DNA of 64,000 nucleotides from Nigerium massiliense (GTDB lineage: Bacteria; Actinomycetota; Actinomycetes; Propionibacteriales; Propionibacteriaceae): positions 434,001 to 498,000 of the forward strand of contig NZ_CCYM01000002.1 of NCBI RefSeq assembly GCF_000826085.1, written 5' to 3'. Each line of letters starts with the position of its first letter. Positions within the stretch are counted from its first letter, which is position 1. Position numbers and translations under genes: made by a program. This document shows, in pieces, positions 35,577 through 43,830 of the stretch. The notes under the pieces were generated by a model. That model was not told the DNA's origin. It ran no database searches and was given only the letters and a program-made list of their open reading frames with translations.

Positions 35577-37130
35577 ATGTCCGCGACCGAACCACTCGTC
35601 ATCGCCATCGATTCGTCCACGACGTCCAGCAAGGCGATCATCGTCGATCCGCAGGGAAAGGTGCTCGCCCTGGGCAAGCGCGAGATCATCCTGCGCACGC
35701 CGAAGCAGGGCTACGGGGAACACGACCCATTCGCATGGTGGGTCTCCACCAACGAATCCATCATGGAAGCCATCAGCCAGCTCAGTCAGGCCGATAGGGC
35801 CAGAATCGTAGCGATGGGCATGACCCACCAGCGCGAGACGTTCGCGCCGTTCGACGCCGCGGGGACGCCGCTGCGAAACGGCATCTTGTGGCTCGACATC
35901 CGAGCCGCCGACCAGATCTTGCGCTACGGCAGCCAGGAGATCTGGGAGTTGTCCGGCAAACCGGCCGACGTCACGCCCGCCCTCTACAAGATGGCCTGGG
36001 TCAAGGAGAACGAGCCGGGCGTCCTCGAGAAGGCCGCCAAGGTCGTCGACGTCCACGCCTACCTGGTCTTCAAGCTGCTCGGCGAGTGGAAGGACTCGGT
36101 CGCCTGCGCCGACTCCCTCGGCCTGTTCAACATCGCCGAACAGACCTGGGACGACTCGCTACTGGAGATCGCCGGTGTCCGCCGCGATCAGATGCCCGAG
36201 CTGACCAAGCCCGGCGAGGTGCTCGGCACCGTCCAGCGCTCCGTGCTCGACCAATGGGGACTCACCCAGGAGGTCACCCTCGTCGCCGGCCTGGGCGATG
36301 GGCAGGCCGCCGGCATCGGCGCGGCCGCGGTCGACCCGGAGATCGCCTACCTCAACATGGGCACCGCCGTGAACGCGGGCGTCTTGTCCCACGAGTACTC
36401 GTTCGGCCCGGTGTACCGCACCCTGGCCGGCGGCATCCCCGACACCTACGTGCTCGAGGTGCTGCAGTCGTCTGGCGCGTTCCTGTCCACGTGGTTCCGC
36501 CGGACGTTCGGCAACCCCGAGCTCGAGGGCCGACCCGACCCGGAGCTCGAGCGCAAGGCCGCCGAGCGGACGCCCGGCTGCGGCGGCCTGGTGACGATGC
36601 CGTACTGGAACGCCGTGCAGAGCCCGCACTGGGACCCCATCGCCCGTGGCGCGATCGTCGGCTGGCGCGGGACGCACGGCCCGGCATCCATGTACCGCTC
36701 GATCCTCGAGGCGATCTGCCTCGAGATGGCCCGCTCCCTGGGCGGCCTTGAGCAGGCGACGGGCACGAAGCTGACCACCGTCCGCGCGATGGGCGGCGGC
36801 GTGCGATCCCGGCTGTGGCGCCAGATCATGGCCGATGCCACCGGCCTGCCGATCACCGCGTGCCTCGAGGACGAGATCTCGGCGCTCGGCGCGGCCGTGC
36901 TCGCGATGGCGCACACCGGCGTCCACGGCGACACGTCGATCGCGACGGCGGCGAAGGCGATGGCGCACTTCGGGCTCGTCACCGACCCGAACCCGCGCGT
37001 CCACGCGATCTACACCGAACTCGGCGAGATCCAGGCCAAGCTGTACGACCAGCTGAAGGAGACGACGGACGCCCTGCAACACTTCGCGGACCGTCACCCG
37101 GACGCCGAGGTCGCCGACATCGAAGACTGA
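35577..37130 (+). CDS. FGGY-family carbohydrate kinase
   Basis: A 517-residue kinase of the FGGY family. The phosphate-1 loop is AIDSSTTSSKAII, substrate region MTHQRETFAPFD, the second ATP motif ALNMGTAVNAG-like (YLNMGTAVNAG), and the adenosine motif RAMGGGVRSRLWRQIMADATG. FGGY kinases phosphorylate glycerol, xylulose, erythritol and similar sugars or polyols. ATG 35577 has GAGGTG 6 nt upstream. It opens a five-gene operon with GpsA-like, zinc dehydrogenase, class II aldolase and DeoR genes. The exact substrate is unknown; glycerol kinase proper is unlikely given the neighbours. Confidence 0.87.
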   Translation: MSATEPLVIAIDSSTTSSKAIIVDPQGKVLALGKREIILRTPKQGYGEHDPFAWWVSTNESIMEAISQLSQADRARIVAMGMTHQRETFAPFDAAGTPLRNGILWLDIRAADQILRYGSQEIWELSGKPADVTPALYKMAWVKENEPGVLEKAAKVVDVHAYLVFKLLGEWKDSVACADSLGLFNIAEQTWDDSLLEIAGVRRDQMPELTKPGEVLGTVQRSVLDQWGLTQEVTLVAGLGDGQAAGIGAAAVDPEIAYLNMGTAVNAGVLSHEYSFGPVYRTLAGGIPDTYVLEVLQSSGAFLSTWFRRTFGNPELEGRPDPELERKAAERTPGCGGLVTMPYWNAVQSPHWDPIARGAIVGWRGTHGPASMYRSILEAICLEMARSLGGLEQATGTKLTTVRAMGGGVRSRLWRQIMADATGLPITACLEDEISALGAAVLAMAHTGVHGDTSIATAAKAMAHFGLVTDPNPRVHAIYTELGEIQAKLYDQLKETTDALQHFADRHPDAEVADIED

Positions 37131-37154
37131 CCCTCCCCCAAGAGAAGGAAGACC

Positions 37155-38201
37155 ATGAACCAGATCACGATCCTCGGCGCGGGGGCCATGGGCTCCGCCC
37201 TGGCCAGCGCCATGGTCCGCGCGGGATGGCGCACCCACCTGTGGGGGACATGGCTCGACGACCACCTGATCGACGCCATCGAGGCGGGGCGTCCGCACCC
37301 GCGTATCGACGTGGTGATCGAGCGGGACGTCCAGACGTTCCGCTCAGCCCAGCTCACCGAGGCGATGGAGGACTCCGACGTGGTCGTGATGGCGGTGGCG
37401 TCGGTCGGCGTCCCCAAGGTCATCGAGCTCGCCCTCGACGGCGTCGCGAAGGCGGACGCCCTGTGGCTCACGTCGAAGGGCTTCCTGGAGGCGCCGGACG
37501 GCACGATCGAGCAGCTGCCCGCCGGCATCCGGCGCATCGCGGCCGAGCGCGGCGTCACCGTCCCGCCCATCGTCGCCATCGGTGGCCCGGTGAAGGCCAA
37601 CGAGTGCGCGGCGGGCGAGCCGACGTCCACGATCTTCGCGTGCACCGACCTCGACGTGGCCACCCGGTACGCCCGCGAGGCCCGCTCGGCGCGCTACTGC
37701 ATCGAGCCGAGCGACGACGAGGTCGGCGTGGAGATCTGCGCGCCGATGAAGAACGTCTACGCGATCATGCTCGGCATCGCCGACGGCCTGCACGAGCTGC
37801 GCGATCGGCCGCACCACAACCTGAAGGCGGCCACCTTCGCCCAGGCCGTCAAGGAGATGTCGCTGCTGGGGCAGGCGCTGGGTGCCCGGCCCGAGACCGC
37901 CTTCGGGCTCGCCGGCGTCGGCGACCTCGAGGTCACCGGCCTCGCCGGACGCAACAAGTTCTACGGCGTCCGCATCGGCAAGGGTGAGGGTTCTCGCGCG
38001 GCGCTGCAGACGATGGCCGATCTCGAGCAGACCGTCGAGGGCGAGCCCGCCGTCGGGCTCGCCGTGAAGCTGGTCGACCAGCGCGGGGACGGCCTCGCCG
38101 ACCGGCTACCCCTGCTGGCCGCCGCCCGCCGCATCGTGCAGGACGACCCTGACGACTACGAGGACATCCTCATCCAGGCCGTCCTGCCGGCGAAGCCCTG
38201 A
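37155..38201 (+). CDS. Glycerol-3-phosphate dehydrogenase-like NAD(P) oxidoreductase
   Basis: A 348-residue protein of the GpsA fold. The N-terminal Rossmann motif is ILGAGAMGSALA, and the catalytic Lys region is APMKNVYAIMLGIADGLH. The conserved FGLAGVGDLEVTGLAGRNKFYG matches the GpsA active-site block. It lies 24 nt after the kinase in a catabolic operon, which is not the usual setting for phospholipid-type GpsA. It may oxidise or reduce a polyol phosphate made by the kinase, or handle dihydroxyacetone phosphate from the aldolase. That choice is open. Confidence 0.82.
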   Translation: MNQITILGAGAMGSALASAMVRAGWRTHLWGTWLDDHLIDAIEAGRPHPRIDVVIERDVQTFRSAQLTEAMEDSDVVVMAVASVGVPKVIELALDGVAKADALWLTSKGFLEAPDGTIEQLPAGIRRIAAERGVTVPPIVAIGGPVKANECAAGEPTSTIFACTDLDVATRYAREARSARYCIEPSDDEVGVEICAPMKNVYAIMLGIADGLHELRDRPHHNLKAATFAQAVKEMSLLGQALGARPETAFGLAGVGDLEVTGLAGRNKFYGVRIGKGEGSRAALQTMADLEQTVEGEPAVGLAVKLVDQRGDGLADRLPLLAAARRIVQDDPDDYEDILIQAVLPAKP

Positions 38202-38217
38202 CACCGAGGAGACGAGC

Positions 38218-39255
38218 ATGCGCGCCTATATGTTCCACGGACCGGGCGACCTGCGCCTGGCAGACGTCCCCGAGGGCCGGCCCGGGCCCGGGGAGGTCGC
38301 CGTCGAGATCAAGGCCGCGGCGACCTGCGGCACCGACCTGAAGTCGTACCGCCGCGGGCACCCGACCCTGTTCCCCACACTGCCGGCCCGGTTCGGCCAC
38401 GAGTTCGCCGGCGTCGTCACCGAGGTCGGCGACGGCGTCGAGGGCTTCGCGCCGGGCCAGCGGGTCGTCGCCGCCAACACCGCCCCGTGCGGGCACTGCT
38501 GGGCGTGCACGCTCGGGCGCGAGTCGCTGTGCGAGAACCTGCAGTACCTCAACGGCGCCTTCGCCGAGCAGATCGTCATCCCGAAGGCGATCGTCGAGCG
38601 GAACACCTACGTCATCCCCGACACGCTGCCGTTCGAGGCGGCCGCGCCGCTGGAGCCGCTCTCGACGGTGGTGCACGGCATGAACGAATCCGGCATCGCG
38701 CTCGGCGACACCGTCGTGGTCAACGGCGCCGGGCCGATCGGGCAGATGTTCCTGCGCCTGGCGCGACTGCGCGGGGCGACCGTCGTCGTCGCGGACCGCT
38801 CGGCCGGTCGGCTGCAGCAGGCCAGCGACGCCGGGGCGGCGGCGACCGTCGACCTGACCGGGCTCGAGACGCCGCAGGAGTGCGCCGCGGCGATCAAGCC
38901 GTACACCCCGGGCGAGCGCGGAGCGGACGTCGCGATCGAGGCGGTGGGCCTGCCGGCCGTGTGGGAGCAGACGGTGTTGTGCCTGCGTCCGGGTGGGACG
39001 GCCGTCCTGTTCGGAGGGACGCCGAAGGACGCCCCGTTCTCGGTGAACTCGTCGGCGATGCACTACCAGGAGTACACGCTCAAGGGGGTCTACCATCACC
39101 AGCCCCGCTTCGTGCAGGTCGCCGTCGAGCTGCTGTCGTCGGGCAAGTTCGACGGCATGAGCCTGTGCACGGAGGTGCGCCCGCTGGAGGCCCTGGTCGA
39201 CTCCCTGGAGGACATGGCCGCCGGCAACGGATCGAAGTACATCCTGCGGCCCTGA
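38218..39255 (+). CDS. Zinc-dependent alcohol (polyol) dehydrogenase
   Basis: A 345-residue medium-chain dehydrogenase. Catalytic zinc ligands are in ATCGTDLK and RFGHEFAG. The four structural-zinc cysteines are CGHCWACTLGRESLC (residues about 86-100), and the NAD motif is VNGAGPIGQMFLRLAR. It resembles sorbitol and threonine dehydrogenases. It lies 16 nt after the GpsA-like gene and would oxidise a polyol to a ketose as an early step of the operon's pathway. The substrate is not readable. Confidence 0.88.
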   Translation: MRAYMFHGPGDLRLADVPEGRPGPGEVAVEIKAAATCGTDLKSYRRGHPTLFPTLPARFGHEFAGVVTEVGDGVEGFAPGQRVVAANTAPCGHCWACTLGRESLCENLQYLNGAFAEQIVIPKAIVERNTYVIPDTLPFEAAAPLEPLSTVVHGMNESGIALGDTVVVNGAGPIGQMFLRLARLRGATVVVADRSAGRLQQASDAGAAATVDLTGLETPQECAAAIKPYTPGERGADVAIEAVGLPAVWEQTVLCLRPGGTAVLFGGTPKDAPFSVNSSAMHYQEYTLKGVYHHQPRFVQVAVELLSSGKFDGMSLCTEVRPLEALVDSLEDMAAGNGSKYILRP

Positions 39256-39278
39256 CCCGCGGGACGAGAGGAGAAGCC

Positions 39279-39920
39279 ATGCTGTTGGAGCAGGAGCGGG
39301 CCGAGGTCGTCCGGATCTGCCAGGAGATGCAGCGCCAAGGCCTGGTGGTCGGCACGGCGGGCAACGTCTCCGTGCGCGTGGACGACCGGGTCGTCATCTC
39401 GCCGTCGGGCATGGAGTACGCCGACCTCGAGCCCGGGGACGTCGGCGTCCACGACTTGACCGGCGAGCCCGTCGACGCCCGGTTCAAGCCGTCCAGCGAA
39501 CTGCCGCTGCACCTGGCCGTCTACGCCGCCACGGACGCCGGCGCGATCGTCCACAACCACGCGCCGGCGTCCACGGCCCTGGGCCTGCTCGTCGACGAGA
39601 TCCCCGCCACGCACTACTACTCGGCCATGTTCGGCGGGCTGATCCGCGTCGCGCCGTACGCCACGTTCGGCACCGCCGAGCTGGCCGACAACGTCGCCCG
39701 CGCCCTGGACGGACGCCTCGGGGCGCTGATGGCCAACCACGGCGCGATCACCGTCGGCCCGACGCTTTCGAAGGCGTTCTCGCTGCTGCCCTACCTCGAG
39801 TACGTCTGTGAGGTGCAGCTGCGCGCGATGGCCGCGTCCCCGGCGACGATGCGGGTGCTCTCCCCCGAGCAGATGAGGGAGGCGAGCGCGGGCCTCAGCG
39901 GTTATGGTCAGTCGAAGTAG
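39279..39920 (+). CDS. Class II aldolase/adducin-family aldolase
   Basis: A 213-residue zinc aldolase of the L-fuculose-phosphate/ribulose-phosphate group. It has GTAGNVSVRVDD, the catalytic Glu in PSSELPLHLAVY (about residue 72), zinc ligands HNHAP (about 91-93) and the later His in NHGAI. It would cleave a keto-sugar phosphate to dihydroxyacetone phosphate and an aldehyde. GAGGAG precedes ATG 39279; the frame upstream of this lies over the dehydrogenase and is not coding. It is followed after 27 nt by the DeoR gene. Confidence 0.88.
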   Translation: MLLEQERAEVVRICQEMQRQGLVVGTAGNVSVRVDDRVVISPSGMEYADLEPGDVGVHDLTGEPVDARFKPSSELPLHLAVYAATDAGAIVHNHAPASTALGLLVDEIPATHYYSAMFGGLIRVAPYATFGTAELADNVARALDGRLGALMANHGAITVGPTLSKAFSLLPYLEYVCEVQLRAMAASPATMRVLSPEQMREASAGLSGYGQSK

Positions 39921-39947
39921 CGACGGACGAGAGGCGAAGACGAGACG

Positions 39948-40751
39948 GTGACGAACGAGGACGGCGCCTCGCCCAAGCAACTGCGTCAGAACCGGATGGC
40001 GGCCCTGATCTTCCAGCGCGGCACGATCCGCGTCGACGCGCTGCAGGAGATCACGGGCGTCTCGCCGATGACGCTGTACCGCGACCTCGCCGAGCTCGAG
40101 TCGCGCCACGTCATCCACCGGTCCCGCGGCGAGGTGTCGGCAGCGGCGTCCTCGCTGTCGGAGACGCCGTTCCACTTCCGGCTGGGCCAGGAGGTCGGCG
40201 CGAAGACACAGCTGGCCGACCTCGCGGCCACGCTGGTGCAGCGCGGAGACTCCCTTCTGGTGGACGACTCGACCTCGGCCCACTTCGTGCTGGAGAAGGC
40301 TCTGGGCGTTGGCCAGCTCACGGTCGTGACGAACTGCCAAGGCCCCGCGTCGCTGGTGGCCACCCAACCCAACGCGGAGTTGATCCTGCTGGGCGGCAGG
40401 TACTTGCGCCAGCTCCAGGCGTTCTACGGCCCGGCCGCGAACCAGGCGCTGGACGGGATCCGCGTCGACATCGCCGTCACCGGGGCGGCCGCCATCGAAA
40501 ACGGCATCGTGCTGCACCCCTACGAAGACGTGGCCACGTTCAAACGCCGCGTCCTCGGGCGCACGCGGCGCAGCGTACTGGTCGTGACCCGCAGCAAATT
40601 CACGCGCCGGGCGCTGTACGAGGTGTGCACGCTGAGCGATTTCGACGTCGTCGTCACCGATCTCCCCGCGGACGACCCGCAGTTGGACGCGGCCCGCGAC
40701 GCCGGCGTCCACGTGATCACCCCGCCCGCCGCACCGGAGGCGTCCGGCTAA
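39948..40751 (+). CDS. DeoR-family transcriptional regulator
   Basis: A 267-residue regulator. The N-terminal helix-turn-helix is IRVDALQEITGVSPMTLYRDLAELESRHVIHRSRGEV. The C-terminal sugar-phosphate sensor domain has SLLVDDSTSAHFVLEKAL, TVVTNCQGPASLV and LLGGRYLRQLQAFYGP. Start codon is GTG 39948. It closes the polyol operon and probably represses it until a phosphorylated intermediate appears. The GAATCAC/GTGATTC repeat at 35423-35444 is a candidate site. Confidence 0.9.
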   Translation: MTNEDGASPKQLRQNRMAALIFQRGTIRVDALQEITGVSPMTLYRDLAELESRHVIHRSRGEVSAAASSLSETPFHFRLGQEVGAKTQLADLAATLVQRGDSLLVDDSTSAHFVLEKALGVGQLTVVTNCQGPASLVATQPNAELILLGGRYLRQLQAFYGPAANQALDGIRVDIAVTGAAAIENGIVLHPYEDVATFKRRVLGRTRRSVLVVTRSKFTRRALYEVCTLSDFDVVVTDLPADDPQLDAARDAGVHVITPPAAPEASG

Positions 40752-40914
40752 CCGCGACGGTTCGACCGCCGCGCCGTGCACGTCGGGGCCGTGCTCCTGG
40801 GGCACGACACGTGCCGCCTGCGCGATCCAGGCCCGGATCCTGAGCAAGTTGCGATCCGGTGTCGGACGCTGCCGAACGCCGGTGCGACATATGCATCGAA
40901 CTACCGTAAAGTGC

Positions 40915-42189
40915 ATGGCCTTTCCCGCTCTGCTGAACCGGCTCCCCGACCAAACCCTTCACTTCATCGCCCGCGGCTACGACTTCACCCGCGACGTCTG
41001 GCACGCCGCAGGACAGCAGGCGCGCGCCACCGGATTCCGCGTCCTCGGCAAGCGTGCCGTCCTCGTCCGGGGTGCCGAGGGCGTCCGCACCTTCTACGAC
41101 ACCGATCGCGTGAAGCGGCACGGTGCCATGCCGGAGTTCATCAAGGGCCCGCTGTTCGGCCAGGGCACCGTGCACGACATGGACGGCGAAGCCCACCGCC
41201 ACCGCAAGGCCACGTTCGTCCGCATCGCCTACGACGACGCCCAGGTGGAGCGGCTCCAGCCGCTGCTCGAGCAGACATGGGCCGAGGAGAAGGCGGCCTG
41301 GCTCGCCGGCGGCAAGCGCACCGCCTACGACGCGGCCGTCGGTGCGTCCGGACGCGCGGTCATGCGCTGGGCCGGCGTCCCCGGCCCGGACAGCGACCTC
41401 ACCGAGTGGGCTGGCCAGCTCGCCCAGATCGTCGACAGCTTCGGCGCTGTTTCCCCGCAGCACCTGCTCGCGCGGGCCAACCGCGAGCGCAGCGACCGGC
41501 ACGCCGCGGACCTGATCGCGGCCGTCCGCGCGGGCCACCTCGACCCGGCCCCCGGCACGGCCTTGCGCGAGATCGCCGACCACCGCGAGCTGGACGGCAA
41601 CCAGCTCGACGATCGCCAGGCCGGCGTCGAGTTCCAGAACGTGATCCGACCCACGATCGCGACCAGCCTGTTCGTCGCCTTGGCCGGGGCCGCCCTCCAT
41701 ACCTACCCCCAGTGGCGCGAGCGGATCGCCGCCGAGACCGCCGAGCGCGGCACCACTGCGGGCGGCCCGCTCGCCATGGCCTTCGCCCAGGAGGTGCGCC
41801 GGCGCTACCCGTTCGTCCCGATGCTGCCGGCGACGGCCACCGAGCGGACGCGCGTCGGCGGGGAGACCATCGAGCCGGGCGACATGGTGCTCATCGACAT
41901 CCAGGGCACGAACCTCGACGACGAGTCGTGGGAGCGCCCGGACGTCTTCGACCCCGAGCGCTTCATGGGGGTGGACGCCGAGAGCATCAAGACCTTCGTC
42001 CCGCAGGGCGGCGGCGACGTCCGCACCGGCCACCGCTGCCCCGGCGAGAAGATCGCCGTCGCCGCGATCGCCGTCGGCGTCGCCACGCTGTCCGACCCGG
42101 CGCTCCGGATCAGCGGCGAGGGCCTCGACTTCCCCCGCCACCGCATGCCCACCAAGCCGCGCAGCGGCGTGAAGGTGACGGCGGCCTGA
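40915..42189 (+). CDS. Cytochrome P450 peroxygenase, CYP152-like
   Basis: A 424-residue P450. The heme loop is FVPQGGGDVRTGHRCPGEKIA with Cys375 as heme ligand, an extended loop typical of CYP152 fatty-acid peroxygenases (P450-BSbeta and SPalpha types). The I-helix block is FQNVIRPTIATSLFV: Arg-Pro replaces the usual acid/Thr pair, as in peroxide-using enzymes that bind fatty-acid carboxylate. It would hydroxylate or decarboxylate fatty acids using H2O2 without a redox partner. ATG 40915 lies 7 nt after TACCGT, so the message may be leaderless; ATG 40891 is an alternative. Confidence 0.9.
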   Translation: MAFPALLNRLPDQTLHFIARGYDFTRDVWHAAGQQARATGFRVLGKRAVLVRGAEGVRTFYDTDRVKRHGAMPEFIKGPLFGQGTVHDMDGEAHRHRKATFVRIAYDDAQVERLQPLLEQTWAEEKAAWLAGGKRTAYDAAVGASGRAVMRWAGVPGPDSDLTEWAGQLAQIVDSFGAVSPQHLLARANRERSDRHAADLIAAVRAGHLDPAPGTALREIADHRELDGNQLDDRQAGVEFQNVIRPTIATSLFVALAGAALHTYPQWRERIAAETAERGTTAGGPLAMAFAQEVRRRYPFVPMLPATATERTRVGGETIEPGDMVLIDIQGTNLDDESWERPDVFDPERFMGVDAESIKTFVPQGGGDVRTGHRCPGEKIAVAAIAVGVATLSDPALRISGEGLDFPRHRMPTKPRSGVKVTAA

Positions 42190-42198
42190 CTCAAGCTC

Positions 42199-42229
42199 CG
42201 TCGGACGGGTCCTCGCGACCCGTCCGACG
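42199..42229. terminator. Bidirectional terminator after the P450
   Basis: A perfect 13-bp stem, CGTCGGACGGGTC (42199-42211) with GACCCGTCCGACG (42217-42229), has loop CTCGC and sits between convergent genes. Confidence 0.75.
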
Positions 42230-42243
42230 GGCGGGCGTCCGGC

Positions 42244-43722
42244 TCAGTCGGGCAGCTTCCAGGTGTGCACGGGCCGGTTGCTGTGCATGGCCTTGGTGTA
42301 GAGCTCGGTCATCTTCGTGAGCGCCTCGTGCCGGCTGAGGCCGCGCGCCTCGAGGCGACGCACGACGTTCACCTGCCACTCGGCACCGGTCACGCCGGTG
42401 AGACAACGGCCCTCGATGACCCGCAGGTAACGATCGATGACGTCCTCGTCCACCTCCCAGCGGCGCAGCCCCTCCCGCGCCAGCGGGAGCAGGTGCCGCA
42501 GCACGAGTTCGCTGGCGGGCAGCTCACCCAGCCCCGGCCAGTAGAGCATCGCGTCGATGCCGTGCCGCGCGCCCTGATGGAAGTTGTGCTCTGCGGTGGA
42601 GAACGCCATCCGCGACCACAGCGGCCGCTCGTCCTCGGCCAGCACCCGCAGCGTCCCGTAGTAGAACGCCGCGTTGGCCAGGGTGTCGACGATGGTCGGA
42701 CCGGCAGGCAGCACCCGGTTCTCCACCCGCAGGTGCGCGTGCTCGCCGGCGGTGTCGTAGATCGGCCGGTTCCAGCGATAGATGGAACCGTTGTGCAGCA
42801 TCATCTCCGCCAGCTCAGGGACGCCGCCGGCGTCCAGCACGGCCTGCGGATCCTCGTCGCCGACCTCGGGCAGCAGCGCCGGGAAGAAATGCGCGTTCTC
42901 CTCGAACAGGTCGAAGATCGACGTGATCCAGCCCTCGCCGAAGAACACCCGCGGCCGGACGCCCTGGTTCTTCAGCTCGACCGGCCGGGTGTCGGTGGCC
43001 TGGGCGAAGATCTCGGTGCGCGTCTCGGCCCACAGCTCCTTGCCGAAGAAGTACGGCGAGTTCGCCGCGAGCGCGAGCTGGGGCCCCGCGAGCAGTTGCG
43101 CGGCGTTCCAGTGCTGGGCGAACTCGTTCGGCTTGACCTGCAGGTGCAGCTGCACGGAGGTGCACACCGACTCGGCGGCGATCGAGTCGGTGAACTGCCG
43201 GACGAACTCCTTGCCCTGGACGTCGAGGTAGATGTCCTCGCCGCGGGACGTCAGGATCGCGTCGTTGAGCGCGGTGTACCGGGAGTTGTCGCTCATCCAC
43301 TCCCCGACGAACGTGTCCGCGGACACCGTGGGCAGCATGCCCGTCATGACGATGTGGGTGTCCCGCTCGTTGCAGCGCAACTCGGCGTGGTTGAGCGATC
43401 CCCGCAGGTCGCGCTCGAGTTCATGCAGGCTTTCGCCGCGCAGGCTCCGCGGCGGCACGTTGAACTCGATGTTGAACTGCGCCAGTTCCGTCTGGAACTC
43501 CGGGTCGGCGATCGCCTGCAGAACCTCGGCGTTGTTCATCTTGGGCTGGAAGCCCGCGTCGACGAGGTTGAGCTCGATCTCCAACCCGCACAGCGGCTCG
43601 TCGAACTCGAAGGCGTCCCGCTCGAGCATCTGCTCGAGGACGTCGAGGTCGCGTCTGACCTTGTCGCGAAACTGCTGCCGCTGCTCCCGGGTGTAGTGGG
43701 TCGCGGAGGTCTCTCGTCCCAT
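42244..43722 (-). CDS. Glutamate-cysteine ligase family (GCS2) protein
   Basis: A 492-residue carboxylate-amine ligase of the GCS2 (YbdK-related) type common in actinomycetes. Visible blocks are LCGLEIELNLVD, AQFNIEFNVPPRSL, CTSVQLHLQVKPNEFAQHWNAAQLLAG, NSPYFFGKELWAETR, ELKNQGVRPRVFFGEGWITSIFDLFEEN and HLRVENRVLPAGPTIVD. The family couples ATP to join glutamate and an amine such as cysteine. Actinomycetes generally use mycothiol, so the true product may differ from gamma-glutamylcysteine. It lies alone with terminators on both sides. Confidence 0.82.
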   Translation of the reverse strand: MGRETSATHYTREQRQQFRDKVRRDLDVLEQMLERDAFEFDEPLCGLEIELNLVDAGFQPKMNNAEVLQAIADPEFQTELAQFNIEFNVPPRSLRGESLHELERDLRGSLNHAELRCNERDTHIVMTGMLPTVSADTFVGEWMSDNSRYTALNDAILTSRGEDIYLDVQGKEFVRQFTDSIAAESVCTSVQLHLQVKPNEFAQHWNAAQLLAGPQLALAANSPYFFGKELWAETRTEIFAQATDTRPVELKNQGVRPRVFFGEGWITSIFDLFEENAHFFPALLPEVGDEDPQAVLDAGGVPELAEMMLHNGSIYRWNRPIYDTAGEHAHLRVENRVLPAGPTIVDTLANAAFYYGTLRVLAEDERPLWSRMAFSTAEHNFHQGARHGIDAMLYWPGLGELPASELVLRHLLPLAREGLRRWEVDEDVIDRYLRVIEGRCLTGVTGAEWQVNVVRRLEARGLSRHEALTKMTELYTKAMHSNRPVHTWKLPD

Positions 43723-43777
43723 GGCGGCGATCCTCCCACGCCGATCCCCTCAGCGCGATCCGTCCCGCCCCTGATCT

Positions 43778-43825
43778 GGACGCCCGCGGCGGGCCTCGAC
43801 ACTCGTGAGGCCGCCCCGGGCGTCC
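43778..43825 (-). terminator. Terminator after the NADH dehydrogenase
   Basis: GGACGCCCG (43778-43786) pairs with CGGGCGTCC (43817-43825). An inner GGGCCTC/GAGGCC pair extends the stem. It lies just past the ndh stop on the minus strand. Confidence 0.6.
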
Positions 43826-43830
43826 GGGCG

